A stretch of DNA of 64,000 nt from Litorilinea aerophila (GCF_006569185.2 NZ_VIGC02000012.1:1-64000); one strand, 5' to 3'; shown: positions 24,714 to 34,792, numbered from the stretch's first letter. Numbers and translations are program-made. The notes: a model not told the origin generated them from the letters alone.

Positions 24714-26819
24714 ATGCCTCGCAGAATCTGCTTATTGGCGGTGACCGTGCTGGTGGCACTGGTTACCATCACCATTCCCGTAGCGGCCCTGCATGCCGAA
24801 GACGCATGGACCCGACTCGATGGCCCCCTGCTGCCGGGCGGCCATGTGTACGACCTGGCGGTGGCACCCTCTCACCCCCGGCGCCTCTATGCCGTGGTCA
24901 GCCATCCCCAGGGGCTGCGTCTATTTCGGAGCGACGATGGTGCGGCGAACTGGTACATGCCAACCGGTACATTCCTGCCCGTCCCGGGTGGCATGGCTTC
25001 CGTTGCCGTGGATCCATCGGACGCGGATCGGCTCTTTGTCGCCACGGGAGGGGGTGTCTTTCGCTCTGTGGATGGCGGCGTAAGCTGGGAAATGGTCAGT
25101 TCGATCTCCGGCTACGTAGCCATGCCGGCGTCAGATCATCTGTATGTGGTGGGACGCCTGCCTGATCAGGAAGAGAGTTCCTGCCAGGAGCCCTGGACCT
25201 TTGCCCACAGTGCCGATGGCGGTGAAAGTTGGGTTCAGACAGAGCTGCCCTGCGTGCGGGAGGTGGTGAGCCTGAACAGCCCGTCAGATAGTCCGAACTT
25301 GATTCTGCTGGGGGTTGAAACGCTGGATCGTGGCATTACCCTCTTGCGTAGCACGGACGGCGGTCAGTCTTGGAGTGACACGAACCTGCGTCTCTTATTC
25401 CGCTATCGCTCGCGCGACGTAGCCTTCGATCCTCGAGATGGTCTGATAGTCTACGCGTTCAACCACCGAACCCTGTACAAGAGCAGCGATGGTGGGCAAA
25501 GCTGGCAGAGCTGGACGTTCACCGTTCCGCTCGATGCTGACTTCACGCAACTGACGGTGGATCCGGAGGGTCAGCTCTACCTGGCAGCAAAGGAGGTGAC
25601 TGTCACTTCGCCATCCTCTTACACCTCTATGCTACGCATCTATCGCAGCGAGGACGGCGGCCTGAGCTGGTGGCGCTCTCAGCAGACATTTCCCGAAACA
25701 TGGGCAACGGACCTGGTGGTGGCGCCCGATCAACCTGAGCGTCTTTACCTGGGCTTGAGTGAGGCCGGGATCTGGCGCAGTGATAATCGGGTCGGCCTGT
25801 GGCAGGAAAGCAACCAGGGCATCGAAACGCCCGCCTGGATCTCCCAACTCGCCGCCGTGCCCCAAAGCTCAATCCTATACGCCGCTGCACGCTCCGGAGG
25901 CTTCAGCCGCACAGGGCTGTTTCGCAGTGAAGATAACGGAGAAACCTGGACTCAGGTATTGTTGGACGTGCCTGTGATGGGGATAGCCGTGGCAGCTCAG
26001 GGGGAGCAAGAGCTGGTGCTGGCGACCACGGTTCAAGGACAACTCTATTCTCTCCAACGCCAGGGCACCCCTGGAGGAGAACAGGTACGGGCCATCGAGC
26101 CTCTGAACATGGTAGTCAGAGACGTGGCCATCTCGGTCCAGGATCCTGGCGTTCGACTCCTGGGCGGGTGGAGGTCGCTTGGGGAGTACCAGCGAGAAGG
26201 CCAGATCGCCCTGTGGCAGAGCGGCGGAGAAGGCTATGGTTCCTACTGGCGCACCCAGGTTCTAACAGGAACCCGAGAAGTATTGTTTGTGGATATTCAT
26301 CCGGATAATCCCCGGATCATGGTGGCTGCAGGCCTCGATGAACATGACAGCGATGTCATCTTTCTCAGCACAGACGGCGGCCAGAGTTGGGACGAGCTTT
26401 TTCGCGGCGAAGTAGATATTCCGTTTCAGTGTCGCTATCTGGACGTGCAGTTGAGCCGAGGCAGCGTCTACATGCTGTGCCCTGTCTATCCAATATACAC
26501 TACCCCTTTGTCGGAGAGGATGTGGAGCCCGTGGCTAGCCGGTCTACAAGGAGATCCGTCGGCCCTGGTGCTCCTGGCTGAAGATAGCCCCATCTTGGGC
26601 ACACATGATGGCGTCTGGTGGTGGCGGCGTGATCAACGCCAGTGGGAGCTATTGGGGTTGGCCGACCAATGGGTCACGGCCTTGGAGATAGGAGGCAGCG
26701 AAGGGGAATGGCTCTTTGCAGGCAATACGCTAGGCGTCTGGCGCCATCCTTTGCCGACGGTCCCGCCCATCCAGCTTTATCTCCCTGCCGTTGGCCAAGA
26801 GACGTCGCTCCGCCACTGA
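24714..26819 (+). CDS. Secreted Asp-box (BNR) beta-propeller protein
   Basis: This 701-residue exported protein has an N-terminal signal peptide (ICLLAVTVLVALVTITIPVA). At least eight Asp-box/BNR repeats are visible: RSDDGAANW, RSVDGGVSW, HSADGGESW, RSTDGGQSW, KSSDGGQSW, RSEDGGLSW, RSEDNGETW and LSTDGGQSW. These are spread through the chain, as in sortilin/Vps10-like and GH74-type double propellers. No glycosidase catalytic residues could be assigned, so it may be a binding or adhesive propeller. The C-terminus carries PIQLYLPAVGQE, similar to the FLPLV tail of the protein at 44066. Base use is less GC-biased than in its neighbours. A perfect 48-bp palindrome follows. Confidence 0.88.
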   Translation: MPRRICLLAVTVLVALVTITIPVAALHAEDAWTRLDGPLLPGGHVYDLAVAPSHPRRLYAVVSHPQGLRLFRSDDGAANWYMPTGTFLPVPGGMASVAVDPSDADRLFVATGGGVFRSVDGGVSWEMVSSISGYVAMPASDHLYVVGRLPDQEESSCQEPWTFAHSADGGESWVQTELPCVREVVSLNSPSDSPNLILLGVETLDRGITLLRSTDGGQSWSDTNLRLLFRYRSRDVAFDPRDGLIVYAFNHRTLYKSSDGGQSWQSWTFTVPLDADFTQLTVDPEGQLYLAAKEVTVTSPSSYTSMLRIYRSEDGGLSWWRSQQTFPETWATDLVVAPDQPERLYLGLSEAGIWRSDNRVGLWQESNQGIETPAWISQLAAVPQSSILYAAARSGGFSRTGLFRSEDNGETWTQVLLDVPVMGIAVAAQGEQELVLATTVQGQLYSLQRQGTPGGEQVRAIEPLNMVVRDVAISVQDPGVRLLGGWRSLGEYQREGQIALWQSGGEGYGSYWRTQVLTGTREVLFVDIHPDNPRIMVAAGLDEHDSDVIFLSTDGGQSWDELFRGEVDIPFQCRYLDVQLSRGSVYMLCPVYPIYTTPLSERMWSPWLAGLQGDPSALVLLAEDSPILGTHDGVWWWRRDQRQWELLGLADQWVTALEIGGSEGEWLFAGNTLGVWRHPLPTVPPIQLYLPAVGQETSLRH

Positions 26820-26841
26820 GGAGTCAACACTAAAGTGCACC

Positions 26842-26889
26842 AAACGAACGGGTTCCGGCATCCCCGGGGATGCCGGAACCCGTTCGTTT
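26842..26889. terminator. Perfect 48-bp palindrome between convergent genes
   Basis: The 24-base arm at 26842-26865 (AAACGAACGGGTTCCGGCAT then CCCC) is followed directly by its exact reverse complement at 26866-26889. It lies between the plus-strand stop at 26819 and the minus-strand stop at 26957, so it can fold as a terminator in both transcripts. The A-tract/T-tract ends (AAAC...GTTT) fit a bidirectional terminator, although the T-runs are short. The perfection and length are unusual for a terminator. Confidence 0.75.
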
Positions 26890-26956
26890 CAATCCTGTGT
26901 GGTTCGGCTGGAAAATCGGTTGCCTTTGGCCGACGCCAGAGGCGGCTCAGGGGTGC

Positions 26957-28648
26957 TTATCCCTGGCGACGTCGCCAGGCCACACCGCCCACCAGGGCCA
27001 GCAGGACCAGGCCGGCCACCGCCACACTCGAGGGCAGGGAATTGGCGGCCACGCCAGTCTGGGGTAGCTGGTCCGGTGGGGGTACCTCCTCTTCGGCCGT
27101 CTCGGACTCTTCCGCCATCTCTTCCTCCTCGGCCGGAGACTCTTCCGTCATCATCTCCGGCGCGGTGGCGGTGAAGGGCGTCACAACCACCGCGTCATCC
27201 ACCCGCACCGGCCCATCGGCACCGGGGAACTCATAGGTGCCGAGTTCGCCTGCATCCACATGGAGCATGGCCCAGAGGGTCGTCTCGCCGTAGATGGGCT
27301 CATCCAACACCACCACCACGTTATCCGTGGTGCCGGCCGGAACCGCCGTCTTGCCGATCACCGGCCCGGGACGGCCATCCCCATCGGCGTGGATGACCAG
27401 CCAGCCGGCTTCCGCAGCCACCACCTGGTCCACGGTCACCTGGGTGCCGTCCGTTTCCTGGTCGGACACGTGCACGGCAGGGGTTTCGGCCATGGCCTCC
27501 TCTTCGCCCATTTCTTCTTCGGCCATGTCACCGGAGGCCAGGCCGGCAAACTTCACCACCGCGCCTGAACCCGGCGCACCCACGCCGTTGACAGTCACGT
27601 AGGCGTCGCCCGCCTCGTTAAAGGCAATGGCCGTGGGGAAGGAGAGACCCTCCACCACCGTCTGGGAAGCGTCGCCCTCCTGGACCCGCACAATGGCGCC
27701 GCTGTTGGGCACAGGACCCTGCTCGCCGAAGACCGCGAACTGAACGGCATACAGGGAGCCGTCCGGGCCAGCCTGGACGTCGGTGAGCATGGTCAACCCG
27801 GTGGCGTAGTCCACGGCCGCGCCATCCGCCGAGATCTGCATGACCTTGGCAGAGCCGGGAGTGAACGGGAAGCCGGGGAGGAGCGCCACATAGACGTTGC
27901 CATCCGCGCCCACGGTCACCCCCGTGGGCACCGGATCGGTCTCCATGGCGTCACCCCGGATGGGGTTGGGGAAAGGAGCGGGCACGCCTTCGAAGACGGT
28001 CACCAGCTCGATGGCACCGGTGGCCGGGTCCACCTTCAGGAGATCGTTGGCCGCGGCGTCCGCCACCCAGAGCATACCGTCGGGGCCAGCCGCCAGGCCA
28101 TAGGGGTGGGAATCATAGATCAGGCCGTCGGGATTGTTGGCTGCCTCAAAGGCCCAGGTGTTGGCCACCGCCGTGATGGCGCCATCCTCCACCTTGACCA
28201 CCGCCGCGATGGTATCCACCGGTGGGCTGGTGGTCGGATCGCCCAGCCATTGGCTGCTGGTGGCGTAGAGGGTGCCATCCAGGAGGGCCAGGCGGGCCCC
28301 ACCCAACATATCCTGGCCGGCCGAAATGGAGGGCAGGTTGGCCACCACCGTCTGCTCGCCCGTCTCGTCGATGCGGACAATGCGCGCCGAATCGCCGTAC
28401 CGGGCCGTCACCTCCTGGCCCGACGCCGGATCCAGGAAGGGGAACTCGGTCTCCCCGCCCAGGCCACTGTCGATGACCCAGATGCTGCCATCGGGGGCCA
28501 CCAGGATGCCCATGGGGCCGTTGAAGCCCTCAGCCACCAGCTCCCCGGTGTGGGAATCGGCTAAGGCAGTCCCTCCCCAGGGTGCAAAGGTGAGCAGCAG
28601 GGCCAATACCAGAAAGAGGGACAACAAACGGGGTTGACGTAGATTCAT
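26957..28648 (-). CDS. ScyD/ScyE-like surface protein with DUF7282-like domain and LPQTG anchor
   Basis: The 563-residue precursor has a signal peptide (LLSLFLVLALLLTFAPWGGT). A beta-propeller of the ScyD/ScyE type occupies about 35-370 (EGFNGPMGILVAPDGSIWVI, HPYGLAAGPDGMLWVADAAA, LTMLTDVQAGPDGSLYAVQF). A DUF7282-like domain occupies about 390-500 (GWLVIHADGDGRPGPVIGKT ... EFPGADGPVRVDDAVVV). A Glu-rich spacer precedes the C-terminal sorting signal: DQLPQTG, a hydrophobic span (VAVAGLVLLALVGGVAW) and RRRQG. This is the layout of sortase-anchored proteins. No sortase gene is in the window. AAAGGAG precedes the ATG. The cytochrome gene lies upstream on the same strand, 110 bases away. Confidence 0.88.
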   Translation of the reverse strand: MNLRQPRLLSLFLVLALLLTFAPWGGTALADSHTGELVAEGFNGPMGILVAPDGSIWVIDSGLGGETEFPFLDPASGQEVTARYGDSARIVRIDETGEQTVVANLPSISAGQDMLGGARLALLDGTLYATSSQWLGDPTTSPPVDTIAAVVKVEDGAITAVANTWAFEAANNPDGLIYDSHPYGLAAGPDGMLWVADAAANDLLKVDPATGAIELVTVFEGVPAPFPNPIRGDAMETDPVPTGVTVGADGNVYVALLPGFPFTPGSAKVMQISADGAAVDYATGLTMLTDVQAGPDGSLYAVQFAVFGEQGPVPNSGAIVRVQEGDASQTVVEGLSFPTAIAFNEAGDAYVTVNGVGAPGSGAVVKFAGLASGDMAEEEMGEEEAMAETPAVHVSDQETDGTQVTVDQVVAAEAGWLVIHADGDGRPGPVIGKTAVPAGTTDNVVVVLDEPIYGETTLWAMLHVDAGELGTYEFPGADGPVRVDDAVVVTPFTATAPEMMTEESPAEEEEMAEESETAEEEVPPPDQLPQTGVAANSLPSSVAVAGLVLLALVGGVAWRRRQG

Positions 28649-28758
28649 GTCGATCTCCTTTCATGAGTACTGGGAATCAAACAACCGTTTGGGGACGCGA
28701 AAAAGCGGTCAATGCACGAAGTCAGAGGTGGAACAGGCGGCGCCTCAATTTTGGGCCA

Positions 28759-29343
28759 TCAACCTTGAGCCATCAGGAACGCCACCAGGGCCTCCAGATC
28801 GCCCAGAGGGAGATGCCGGTAGGAAGGCATCCGGTGTGCGGTCAACCGGTAATCTGCGACCAGGTAGAGATCCGGCTCGACGATGCTTTCCCGGATGTAT
28901 TCTGCGGCTGTGGTGGCCTTCCCCGTGTAGCCTGGCTCCTGGATGCGGGCCGCGGCCACCACAGCCATCCGGTTGTGGGAAGGGCCAAAGATGCCACCGG
29001 CGCCGATCGATGCCAGTTCATGACAGGTGCCACAGTAGTTCTGTCGGTACACCTCTTCGCCACGGGCCACCCAGGCCGGCGGATACATCGGAACAGATGT
29101 ACGCCCGCCTTCATCGGGCTCTGGGGATGGCTCAACCGGCTGGGCCTCAGATGGCAGCGACGCAAATGCATTCGTTTGTGGCGCGTCGGGCAGGCTCGAA
29201 TCGGCGGGCATGGGGCCGATGGGCTGACAGCCCAACAAGAAAAAGCCCAAGACAGTGATCAGGCAGGAAAGTCCTAACCAACGGAACAAAAAAAAGGGAA
29301 TCACTACACGTAGTCCAGGTGGTGAATTAGCCCGTCGCCACAA
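28759..29343 (-). CDS. Lipoprotein c-type cytochrome
   Basis: This protein of about 194 residues has an N-terminal hydrophobic signal ending in lipobox LLGC (GLSCLITVLGFFLLGC), suggesting a membrane-tethered lipoprotein. A Pro/Glu/Ser linker precedes a single cytochrome c domain with heme site CGTCH (about residues 104-108) and a likely axial Met in AHRMPSYRHLPLGD. It would carry electrons at the outer face of the membrane. The start is uncertain: the frame has no early ATG. A TTG at 29343 gives 194 residues, and a GTG 13 codons later also leaves a complete signal. Gene order with the ScyE-like protein suggests co-transcription. Confidence 0.82.
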   Translation of the reverse strand: MWRRANSPPGLRVVIPFFLFRWLGLSCLITVLGFFLLGCQPIGPMPADSSLPDAPQTNAFASLPSEAQPVEPSPEPDEGGRTSVPMYPPAWVARGEEVYRQNYCGTCHELASIGAGGIFGPSHNRMAVVAAARIQEPGYTGKATTAAEYIRESIVEPDLYLVADYRLTAHRMPSYRHLPLGDLEALVAFLMAQG

Positions 29344-29496
29344 GTCATCCGGAAACGGGCTAACATCAGGTGAGGTGCGACCTGGCCATTATACATGTTT
29401 TATAGATAAAGTGGCAACCGTCAAAATAATGAAATGATGAAATCATGAAACAATGATGGAACAAACAATCAAGAGGGGCGGATGCTCACACGCGTC

Positions 29497-29528
29497 GAGG
29501 CCAGCTCCGTTTCAAGGAAGCTGGCCTC
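29497..29528 (-). terminator. Hairpin downstream of the DUF1328 gene
   Basis: A 10-bp perfect stem (GAGGCCAGCT at 29497-29506, complement at 29519-29528) with a 12-base loop lies about 66 bases past the stop of the small membrane protein on the minus strand. No T-run follows, so termination strength is uncertain. Confidence 0.5.
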
Positions 29529-29529
29529 T

Positions 29530-29581
29530 CGCACACACCTATCACACACACCTATCACATACGCCTATCACATGCACCTAT
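29530..29581. repeat. Four tandem 13-bp repeats (CACANRCRCCTAT)
   Basis: Four head-to-tail 13-base units end in CCTAT: CGCACACACCTAT, CACACACACCTAT, CACATACGCCTAT and CACATGCACCTAT. They lie directly between the hairpin at 29497-29528 and the stop of the DUF1328 gene. There is no spacer structure, so this is not a CRISPR. It may be a slippage-prone repeat in the 3' untranslated region. Confidence 0.7.
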
Positions 29582-29594
29582 TCGGAGTAAGGGC

Positions 29595-29759
29595 TTACGT
29601 CACAGCCCGGCGGCCAAAGAAGAGGGAGATGATGAACAGAGCCACAAACACCCAGAATAGAATCTTGGCGATGCCGGCTGCGGCACCTGCGATACCGCCG
29701 AAGCCCAGGGCCGCGGCGACCAGTGCCACAATCAGGAAAATCAGTGCCCAGCGTAACAT
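29595..29759 (-). CDS. Small membrane protein, DUF1328/YtjA type
   Basis: This 54-residue protein starts [20 protein letters not shown], continues with a Gly/Ala-rich turn ([20 protein letters not shown]) and ends FGRRAVT. The pattern of two short membrane helices with a [13 protein letters not shown] hinge is that of the DUF1328 (YtjA) family. These proteins are often stress-induced in bacteria; the molecular role is unknown. The ATG at 29759 is preceded by a strong AAGGAGG. It belongs with the PRC-barrel and stress-protein-like genes upstream on the same strand. Confidence 0.9.
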   Translation of the reverse strand: MLRWALIFLIVALVAAALGFGGIAGAAAGIAKILFWVFVALFIISLFFGRRAVT

Positions 29760-29896
29760 AAGTATGCCTCCTTCATGATTGAACGCTCTATCGCTTATCG
29801 TGCGATTGTCGTGCGGTACAGTTGGGATACAGTCCAGGAACGGTAGAAAAGGGGTGAATCCATTGGCTGCGCCGGCCAGGGGTGCTGCACCTCTGG

Positions 29897-29934
29897 CCCT
29901 GGGCCGTGGGACGTCTATGCCCCACGGCCCAGGG
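29897..29934 (-). terminator. Perfect 14-bp hairpin after the PRC-barrel gene
   Basis: The 14-base arm at 29897-29910 (CCCTGGGCCGTGGG) is exactly complementary to 29921-29934, with a 10-base loop. It begins 11 bases after the stop codon of the minus-strand PRC-barrel gene. The strong stem with no T-run probably ends or protects that transcript. Confidence 0.6.
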
Positions 29935-29945
29935 AGGCAGCCGCC

Positions 29946-30308
29946 TTAACCGACCACGTACCGGTTGTAGTACCCGTGGATCTCAGAGGTCCAGTACGAG
30001 TGGCTATGGTCGGGCCAGTGATCCCGGTCGAAGCCCGGCGCATTCTCCAATACTTCATCATCCACATCCAGGATGAAGCGATGGTTGTCGGCGTCCAACT
30101 GCAACAGTTGCCAGGGGATGGCGAACAGCTTGTTGGTACCCAACAGGTTTTCCAACAGGCCTTCGTCGAAGGAGAGCACCGCGTATTCGATACGTCCGTC
30201 GTCCACACGGATCATCAGCTCCTTCAGCGTCCCCAACTTCTCCCCCTGGGGGTTCACCACATCATCGCCCATCATCGTGGAGGCGGAAAGCAGTCTTGGC
30301 TGTGCCAT
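29946..30308 (-). CDS. PRC-barrel domain protein
   Basis: This 120-residue protein starts MAQPRLLSASTMMGDDVVNP, followed by QGEKLGTLKELMIRVDDGRI, the typical beginning of a PRC-barrel (a small beta-barrel also found in RimM and photosynthetic reaction-centre H subunits). The C-terminal part ends in an aromatic stretch (FDRDHWPDHSHSYWTSEIHG). Free-standing PRC-barrel proteins of this type are common next to stress genes; the ligand is unknown. The ATG at 30308 follows GAGGAG by 9 bases and is chosen over a non-ATG start upstream. Confidence 0.85.
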   Translation of the reverse strand: MAQPRLLSASTMMGDDVVNPQGEKLGTLKELMIRVDDGRIEYAVLSFDEGLLENLLGTNKLFAIPWQLLQLDADNHRFILDVDDEVLENAPGFDRDHWPDHSHSYWTSEIHGYYNRYVVG

Positions 30309-30390
30309 TCGAATCAACTCCTCTCGTATCAACTTCCTGTCTGTCGTGCCTGTCGTCGTGTCTGTCTTGTCTGGGAGGTTAGCCAGGAAA

Positions 30391-30789
30391 TTACACGCTG
30401 ATGTACACGTGTTGGGCCTGGGCCTCTTCCATCATCTGGGAGATGGCATCCGCCTGATCGGAGGGGACTTCCACCACGACCATGCTGGCGCCATCCTGGA
30501 TGCTGCGGACGAAAAAGGCTTTCTCTTCGTCCTCAAAGCCATACTCATCCAGCACATCGTCGATGTTCAGATCTTCAGCATCGAAGCCGGTGGTGCCCAC
30601 ATGGATGACGCCGGCCGGCGCAACCCCAGCGGTGCCGCCATCATCGGTGCCCGGTACGGCCACGACGCTCTTGGTGCCCAGCACCCCCCGGTCGATCACC
30701 CGATAGTGGTCCTCCATCCCGTGATCCTTCAGCTGATCCACCAGCTCGGTCAGATGTTCGTCGTCAAACAGGCCAATGACGTAGCTCAT
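30391..30789 (-). CDS. General-stress-protein-like small protein
   Basis: This 132-residue cytoplasmic protein begins MSYVIGLFDDEHLTELVDQL. The mix of an N-terminal alpha/beta unit that 'reads' a hydrolysable FDDE motif, a Gly/Thr/Ala-rich central loop (PGTDDGGTAGVAPAG), and an acidic C-terminal half with DGASMVVVEVPSDQADAISQ resembles the YflT / general stress protein 17M group. The assignment is tentative. The ATG at 30789 follows AAAGGAG by 7 bases; 49 additional in-frame codons upstream have no ribosome site. Upstream are two perfect 16-bp tandem repeats (30819-30850). Confidence 0.78.
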   Translation of the reverse strand: MSYVIGLFDDEHLTELVDQLKDHGMEDHYRVIDRGVLGTKSVVAVPGTDDGGTAGVAPAGVIHVGTTGFDAEDLNIDDVLDEYGFEDEEKAFFVRSIQDGASMVVVEVPSDQADAISQMMEEAQAQHVYISV

Positions 30790-30818
30790 CTCTGGCTCCT
30801 TTCGTATGGTTTTCCAGC

Positions 30819-30850
30819 TCTCTTCACGTGTGTTTCTCTTCACGTGTGTT
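30819..30850. repeat. Two perfect 16-bp tandem repeats upstream of the stress-type gene
   Basis: TCTCTTCACGTGTGTT occurs twice without a gap (30819-30834 and 30835-30850). Each contains the palindrome CACGTG. They lie 30-61 bases upstream of the start of the minus-strand gene ending at 30391, in the leader or promoter. A tandem operator for a DNA-binding regulator is possible. The rest of 30851-31073 shows no gene. Confidence 0.6.
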
Positions 30851-31073
30851 CCATGCCATGCGTTCGGTGGTATCTTCCATGTTTCTCGTTCATTCCGGCC
30901 CTTGAAGCCGGGGATCTTGCGATCCGGCGTGGACATCTACAGAATAGCGCACGGCGCGGCAGCCAGCCACGGCGCGGCGGACAGTCCTGGCCTGTCTCTG
31001 GCGACCGGCCCGCCCTGTCCTATCCGACAGGGGCAAAGCGATGAAGGGCGCATGAAGGCGCATGAATTGGATC

Positions 31074-31102
31074 TTGACAAACGCCCCTCAGACGGGTATA
31101 AA
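31074..31102 (+). promoter_or_regulatory. Near-consensus promoter of the trp operon
   Basis: -35 TTGACA (31074-31079), a spacer of exactly 17 bases, and -10 TATAAA (31097-31102). Transcription would start around 31109, just upstream of the T-box stem I that begins at about 31125. It is the best sigma-70-type promoter seen in the window and fits a leader that is always transcribed and controlled by attenuation. Confidence 0.85.
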
Positions 31103-31124
31103 TGGGGTACAAATCGAGTTCCAC

Positions 31125-31488
31125 AACGACGGTGAACCAGAAGAGTAACCGCCAAAGCGGGTTCCAGAGAGTCTCCGGTTGCTGGGAAGGAGATAACAGC
31201 GCAGGCGGTGAATGGGCTGGGGAGTCGGACATCGAACGGATGATGCTTTCAATAGCCATCCCAGTAGACTGTCCCGGAAGCGCCACCGTTATCCAGGCGC
31301 AGGGAATCGGAGCAGGGCTCCTGTTCCCACAGAGTGAGACTGGCGACTTCCCTTGCGTTTCACGCAGGGGTTTTTATTTAGGCCCCAGGGAGTGGCCGCC
31401 GGTCTAAGCGGGGTGGCACCGCGGGGTATCTGGCCTCGTCCCCATACACAGGTTCGGTACGAACTGTGTGTGGCGGCGAGGTTTTTTT
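31125..31488 (+). ncRNA. T-box leader, tRNA-Trp specific (specifier UGG)
   Basis: All the T-box parts are visible. Stem I closes with ACGGTG (31129-31134) against CACCGT (31284-31289). The loop-E motif is AGTA (31144-31147) plus GAA (31210-31212), flanking the helix ACCGCC (31148-31153) / GGCGGT (31204-31209). The specifier codon TGG (31213-31215) follows GAA directly, and an AGAGAG motif is at about 31166. The conserved antiterminator sequence AAGCGGGGTGGCACCGCGG is at 31406-31424. Its bulge TGGC (31414-31417) can pair with the GCCA 3' end of uncharged tRNA-Trp (discriminator G). A terminator follows at 31434-31488. Uncharged tRNA-Trp would allow read-through into trpE-trpS-trpG. Confidence 0.95.
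31434..31488 (+). terminator. Regulated terminator of the trp T-box
   Basis: CCTCGTC...ATACACAGGTTCG pairs with CGAACTGTGTGT...GGCGAGG in a long stem, followed by seven T's (31482-31488). It directly follows the T-box antiterminator and ends about 50 bases before the trpE start. It should form when tRNA-Trp is charged. Confidence 0.9.
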
Positions 31489-31537
31489 GTGGCATCCGTT
31501 GGACAACAGAGAGCTACTGGCACGGGGGTGCAATCTC

Positions 31538-33043
31538 ATGTCTCACTATCAGCCGACGCTGGAAGAGATCCGGTCCCTGGCCACCCAGGGCAACCTGGTG
31601 GCCGTCCATCGGGACCTGCCGGCCGACCTGGAGACGCCGGTCTCGGTCTATCTCAAGCTGCGGGCCAACCACCGGGGTCCCAGCTTCCTGTTGGAATCGG
31701 TGGAAAAGGGGGAACAACTGGGACGGTACAGTTTCATCGGCGTGCACGCGCCCATGACGGCCGTGGCCACGGGCGACACCACGGTCATCGGTGGGGCCGG
31801 CGGCTCCGTCCTGGAGATCCAGCATGGGGATCCCCTGGATGTGGTGAAAAAGGTCATGGCCGACCGCAGGCCGGTCAACCTCCCGGGCCTGCCCCGCTTC
31901 ACCGGAGGCGTGGTGGGCTACTTCGGCTACGACCTGGTTCGCTTCATGGAGCGGCTGCCCACCACGGCCAGCCGCGACCTGGACGTCCCCGATATGATCC
32001 TGCTCTTCAGCGACAACCTGGTGGTCTTTGACCACGTGCGCCACAAGATCACGGTCATCGCCAACATGCGCATGGAAGGCGACCTGCGGGCCGCCTATGC
32101 GGACGCGGTGGCCCGCATCGAGAACATCGTGGCCGACCTCCGCCGCCCCCTGATCCCACCGGAAAGCAAGCCCTGTGCCAACGGCGCCCAGTGGCACAGC
32201 AATTTCACCCAGGCCCAGCACGAGGAAAACGTGCGCCGGGCCAAGGAGTATATCGCCGCCGGGGACATCTTCCAGGTGGTCCTCAGCCAGCGCCTCAGCC
32301 GGGAGACCGAGGCGGATCCGTTCACCATCTACCGGGCCCTGCGCATGCTGAACCCCTCGCCCTACATGTTCTTCCTGGATTTCAGCGGGGTGGCCGGGGT
32401 GGACGGCGACCCGGTGCGGCTCATCGGCTCCAGCCCGGAGATGCACGTCCGCCTGGAGGATGGCATCGCCTACCTGCATCCCATCGCCGGCACCCGCTGG
32501 CGGGGGCGCTCGCCCGAGGAGGACGCGGCCCTGGCCGAGGAACTCCTGGCCGACCCCAAGGAACGGGCCGAGCATGTGATGCTGGTGGATCTGGGGCGCA
32601 ACGACCTGGGGCGGGTCTGCCAATACGGCACGGTGACCGTCCCCACCATGATGGCGGTGGAGCGCTACAGCCACGTGATGCACATCGTCAGCGACGTACG
32701 GGGGCGCATTCAGCCCGGCCACGACGCCTTCAGCCTGCTCCGGGCCACCTTCCCGGCGGGCACCGTCAGCGGTGCCCCCAAGGTGCGTGCCATGGAGATC
32801 ATCGAGGAATTGGAGGGCACCCGCCGGGGCCCCTACGCCGGCGCGGTGGGCTACATCGACTACGACGGCACCATGGACACCTGCATCACCATTCGCACCA
32901 TCACCATGAAGGGGAAAACCTGCTACCTCCAGGCCGGCGGCGGCATCGTGGCCGACAGCGACCCCACCTACGAATACAACGAATCCCTGAACAAAGCCCG
33001 AGCCCTGGCAGTGGCAGTAGAGCAGGCGGAGAAAGGGCTATGA
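31538..33043 (+). CDS. trpE: Anthranilate synthase component I
   Basis: This 501-residue protein converts chorismate (with ammonia from TrpG) to anthranilate, the first step of tryptophan synthesis. The N-terminal regulatory part has LLESVEKGEQLGRYSFIG, where the LLES motif is the tryptophan feedback site. The catalytic part has LIGSSPEMHVRL, HPIAGTRWRGRSPEED, LVDLGRNDLGRV, FPAGTVSGAPKVRAMEIIEE and GPYAGAVGYI. The ATG at 31538 follows GGGGGTG; an earlier in-frame start at 31466 lies inside the terminator hairpin and is rejected. Expression is controlled by the T-box just upstream. The end of the gene runs into an AT-rich word (GAAAATTGAAGATTGAAGAT). Confidence 0.97.
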   Translation: MSHYQPTLEEIRSLATQGNLVAVHRDLPADLETPVSVYLKLRANHRGPSFLLESVEKGEQLGRYSFIGVHAPMTAVATGDTTVIGGAGGSVLEIQHGDPLDVVKKVMADRRPVNLPGLPRFTGGVVGYFGYDLVRFMERLPTTASRDLDVPDMILLFSDNLVVFDHVRHKITVIANMRMEGDLRAAYADAVARIENIVADLRRPLIPPESKPCANGAQWHSNFTQAQHEENVRRAKEYIAAGDIFQVVLSQRLSRETEADPFTIYRALRMLNPSPYMFFLDFSGVAGVDGDPVRLIGSSPEMHVRLEDGIAYLHPIAGTRWRGRSPEEDAALAEELLADPKERAEHVMLVDLGRNDLGRVCQYGTVTVPTMMAVERYSHVMHIVSDVRGRIQPGHDAFSLLRATFPAGTVSGAPKVRAMEIIEELEGTRRGPYAGAVGYIDYDGTMDTCITIRTITMKGKTCYLQAGGGIVADSDPTYEYNESLNKARALAVAVEQAEKGL

Positions 33044-33076
33044 AAATTGAAGATTGAAGATTAAGGAGAACCCACC

Positions 33077-34147
<1,071 letters not shown>

Positions 34148-34159
34148 GAGGAGCCACCC

Positions 34160-34788
<629 letters not shown>

Positions 34789-34792
<4 letters not shown>

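Noticed and set aside
29530-29581. Possible CRISPR array
   Set aside because: Repeats are 13 bp, contiguous, and have no spacers; no cas genes are present.
31466-31537. Upstream start for trpE
   Set aside because: It lies within the T-box terminator stem and has no ribosome site; the ATG at 31538 is well placed.
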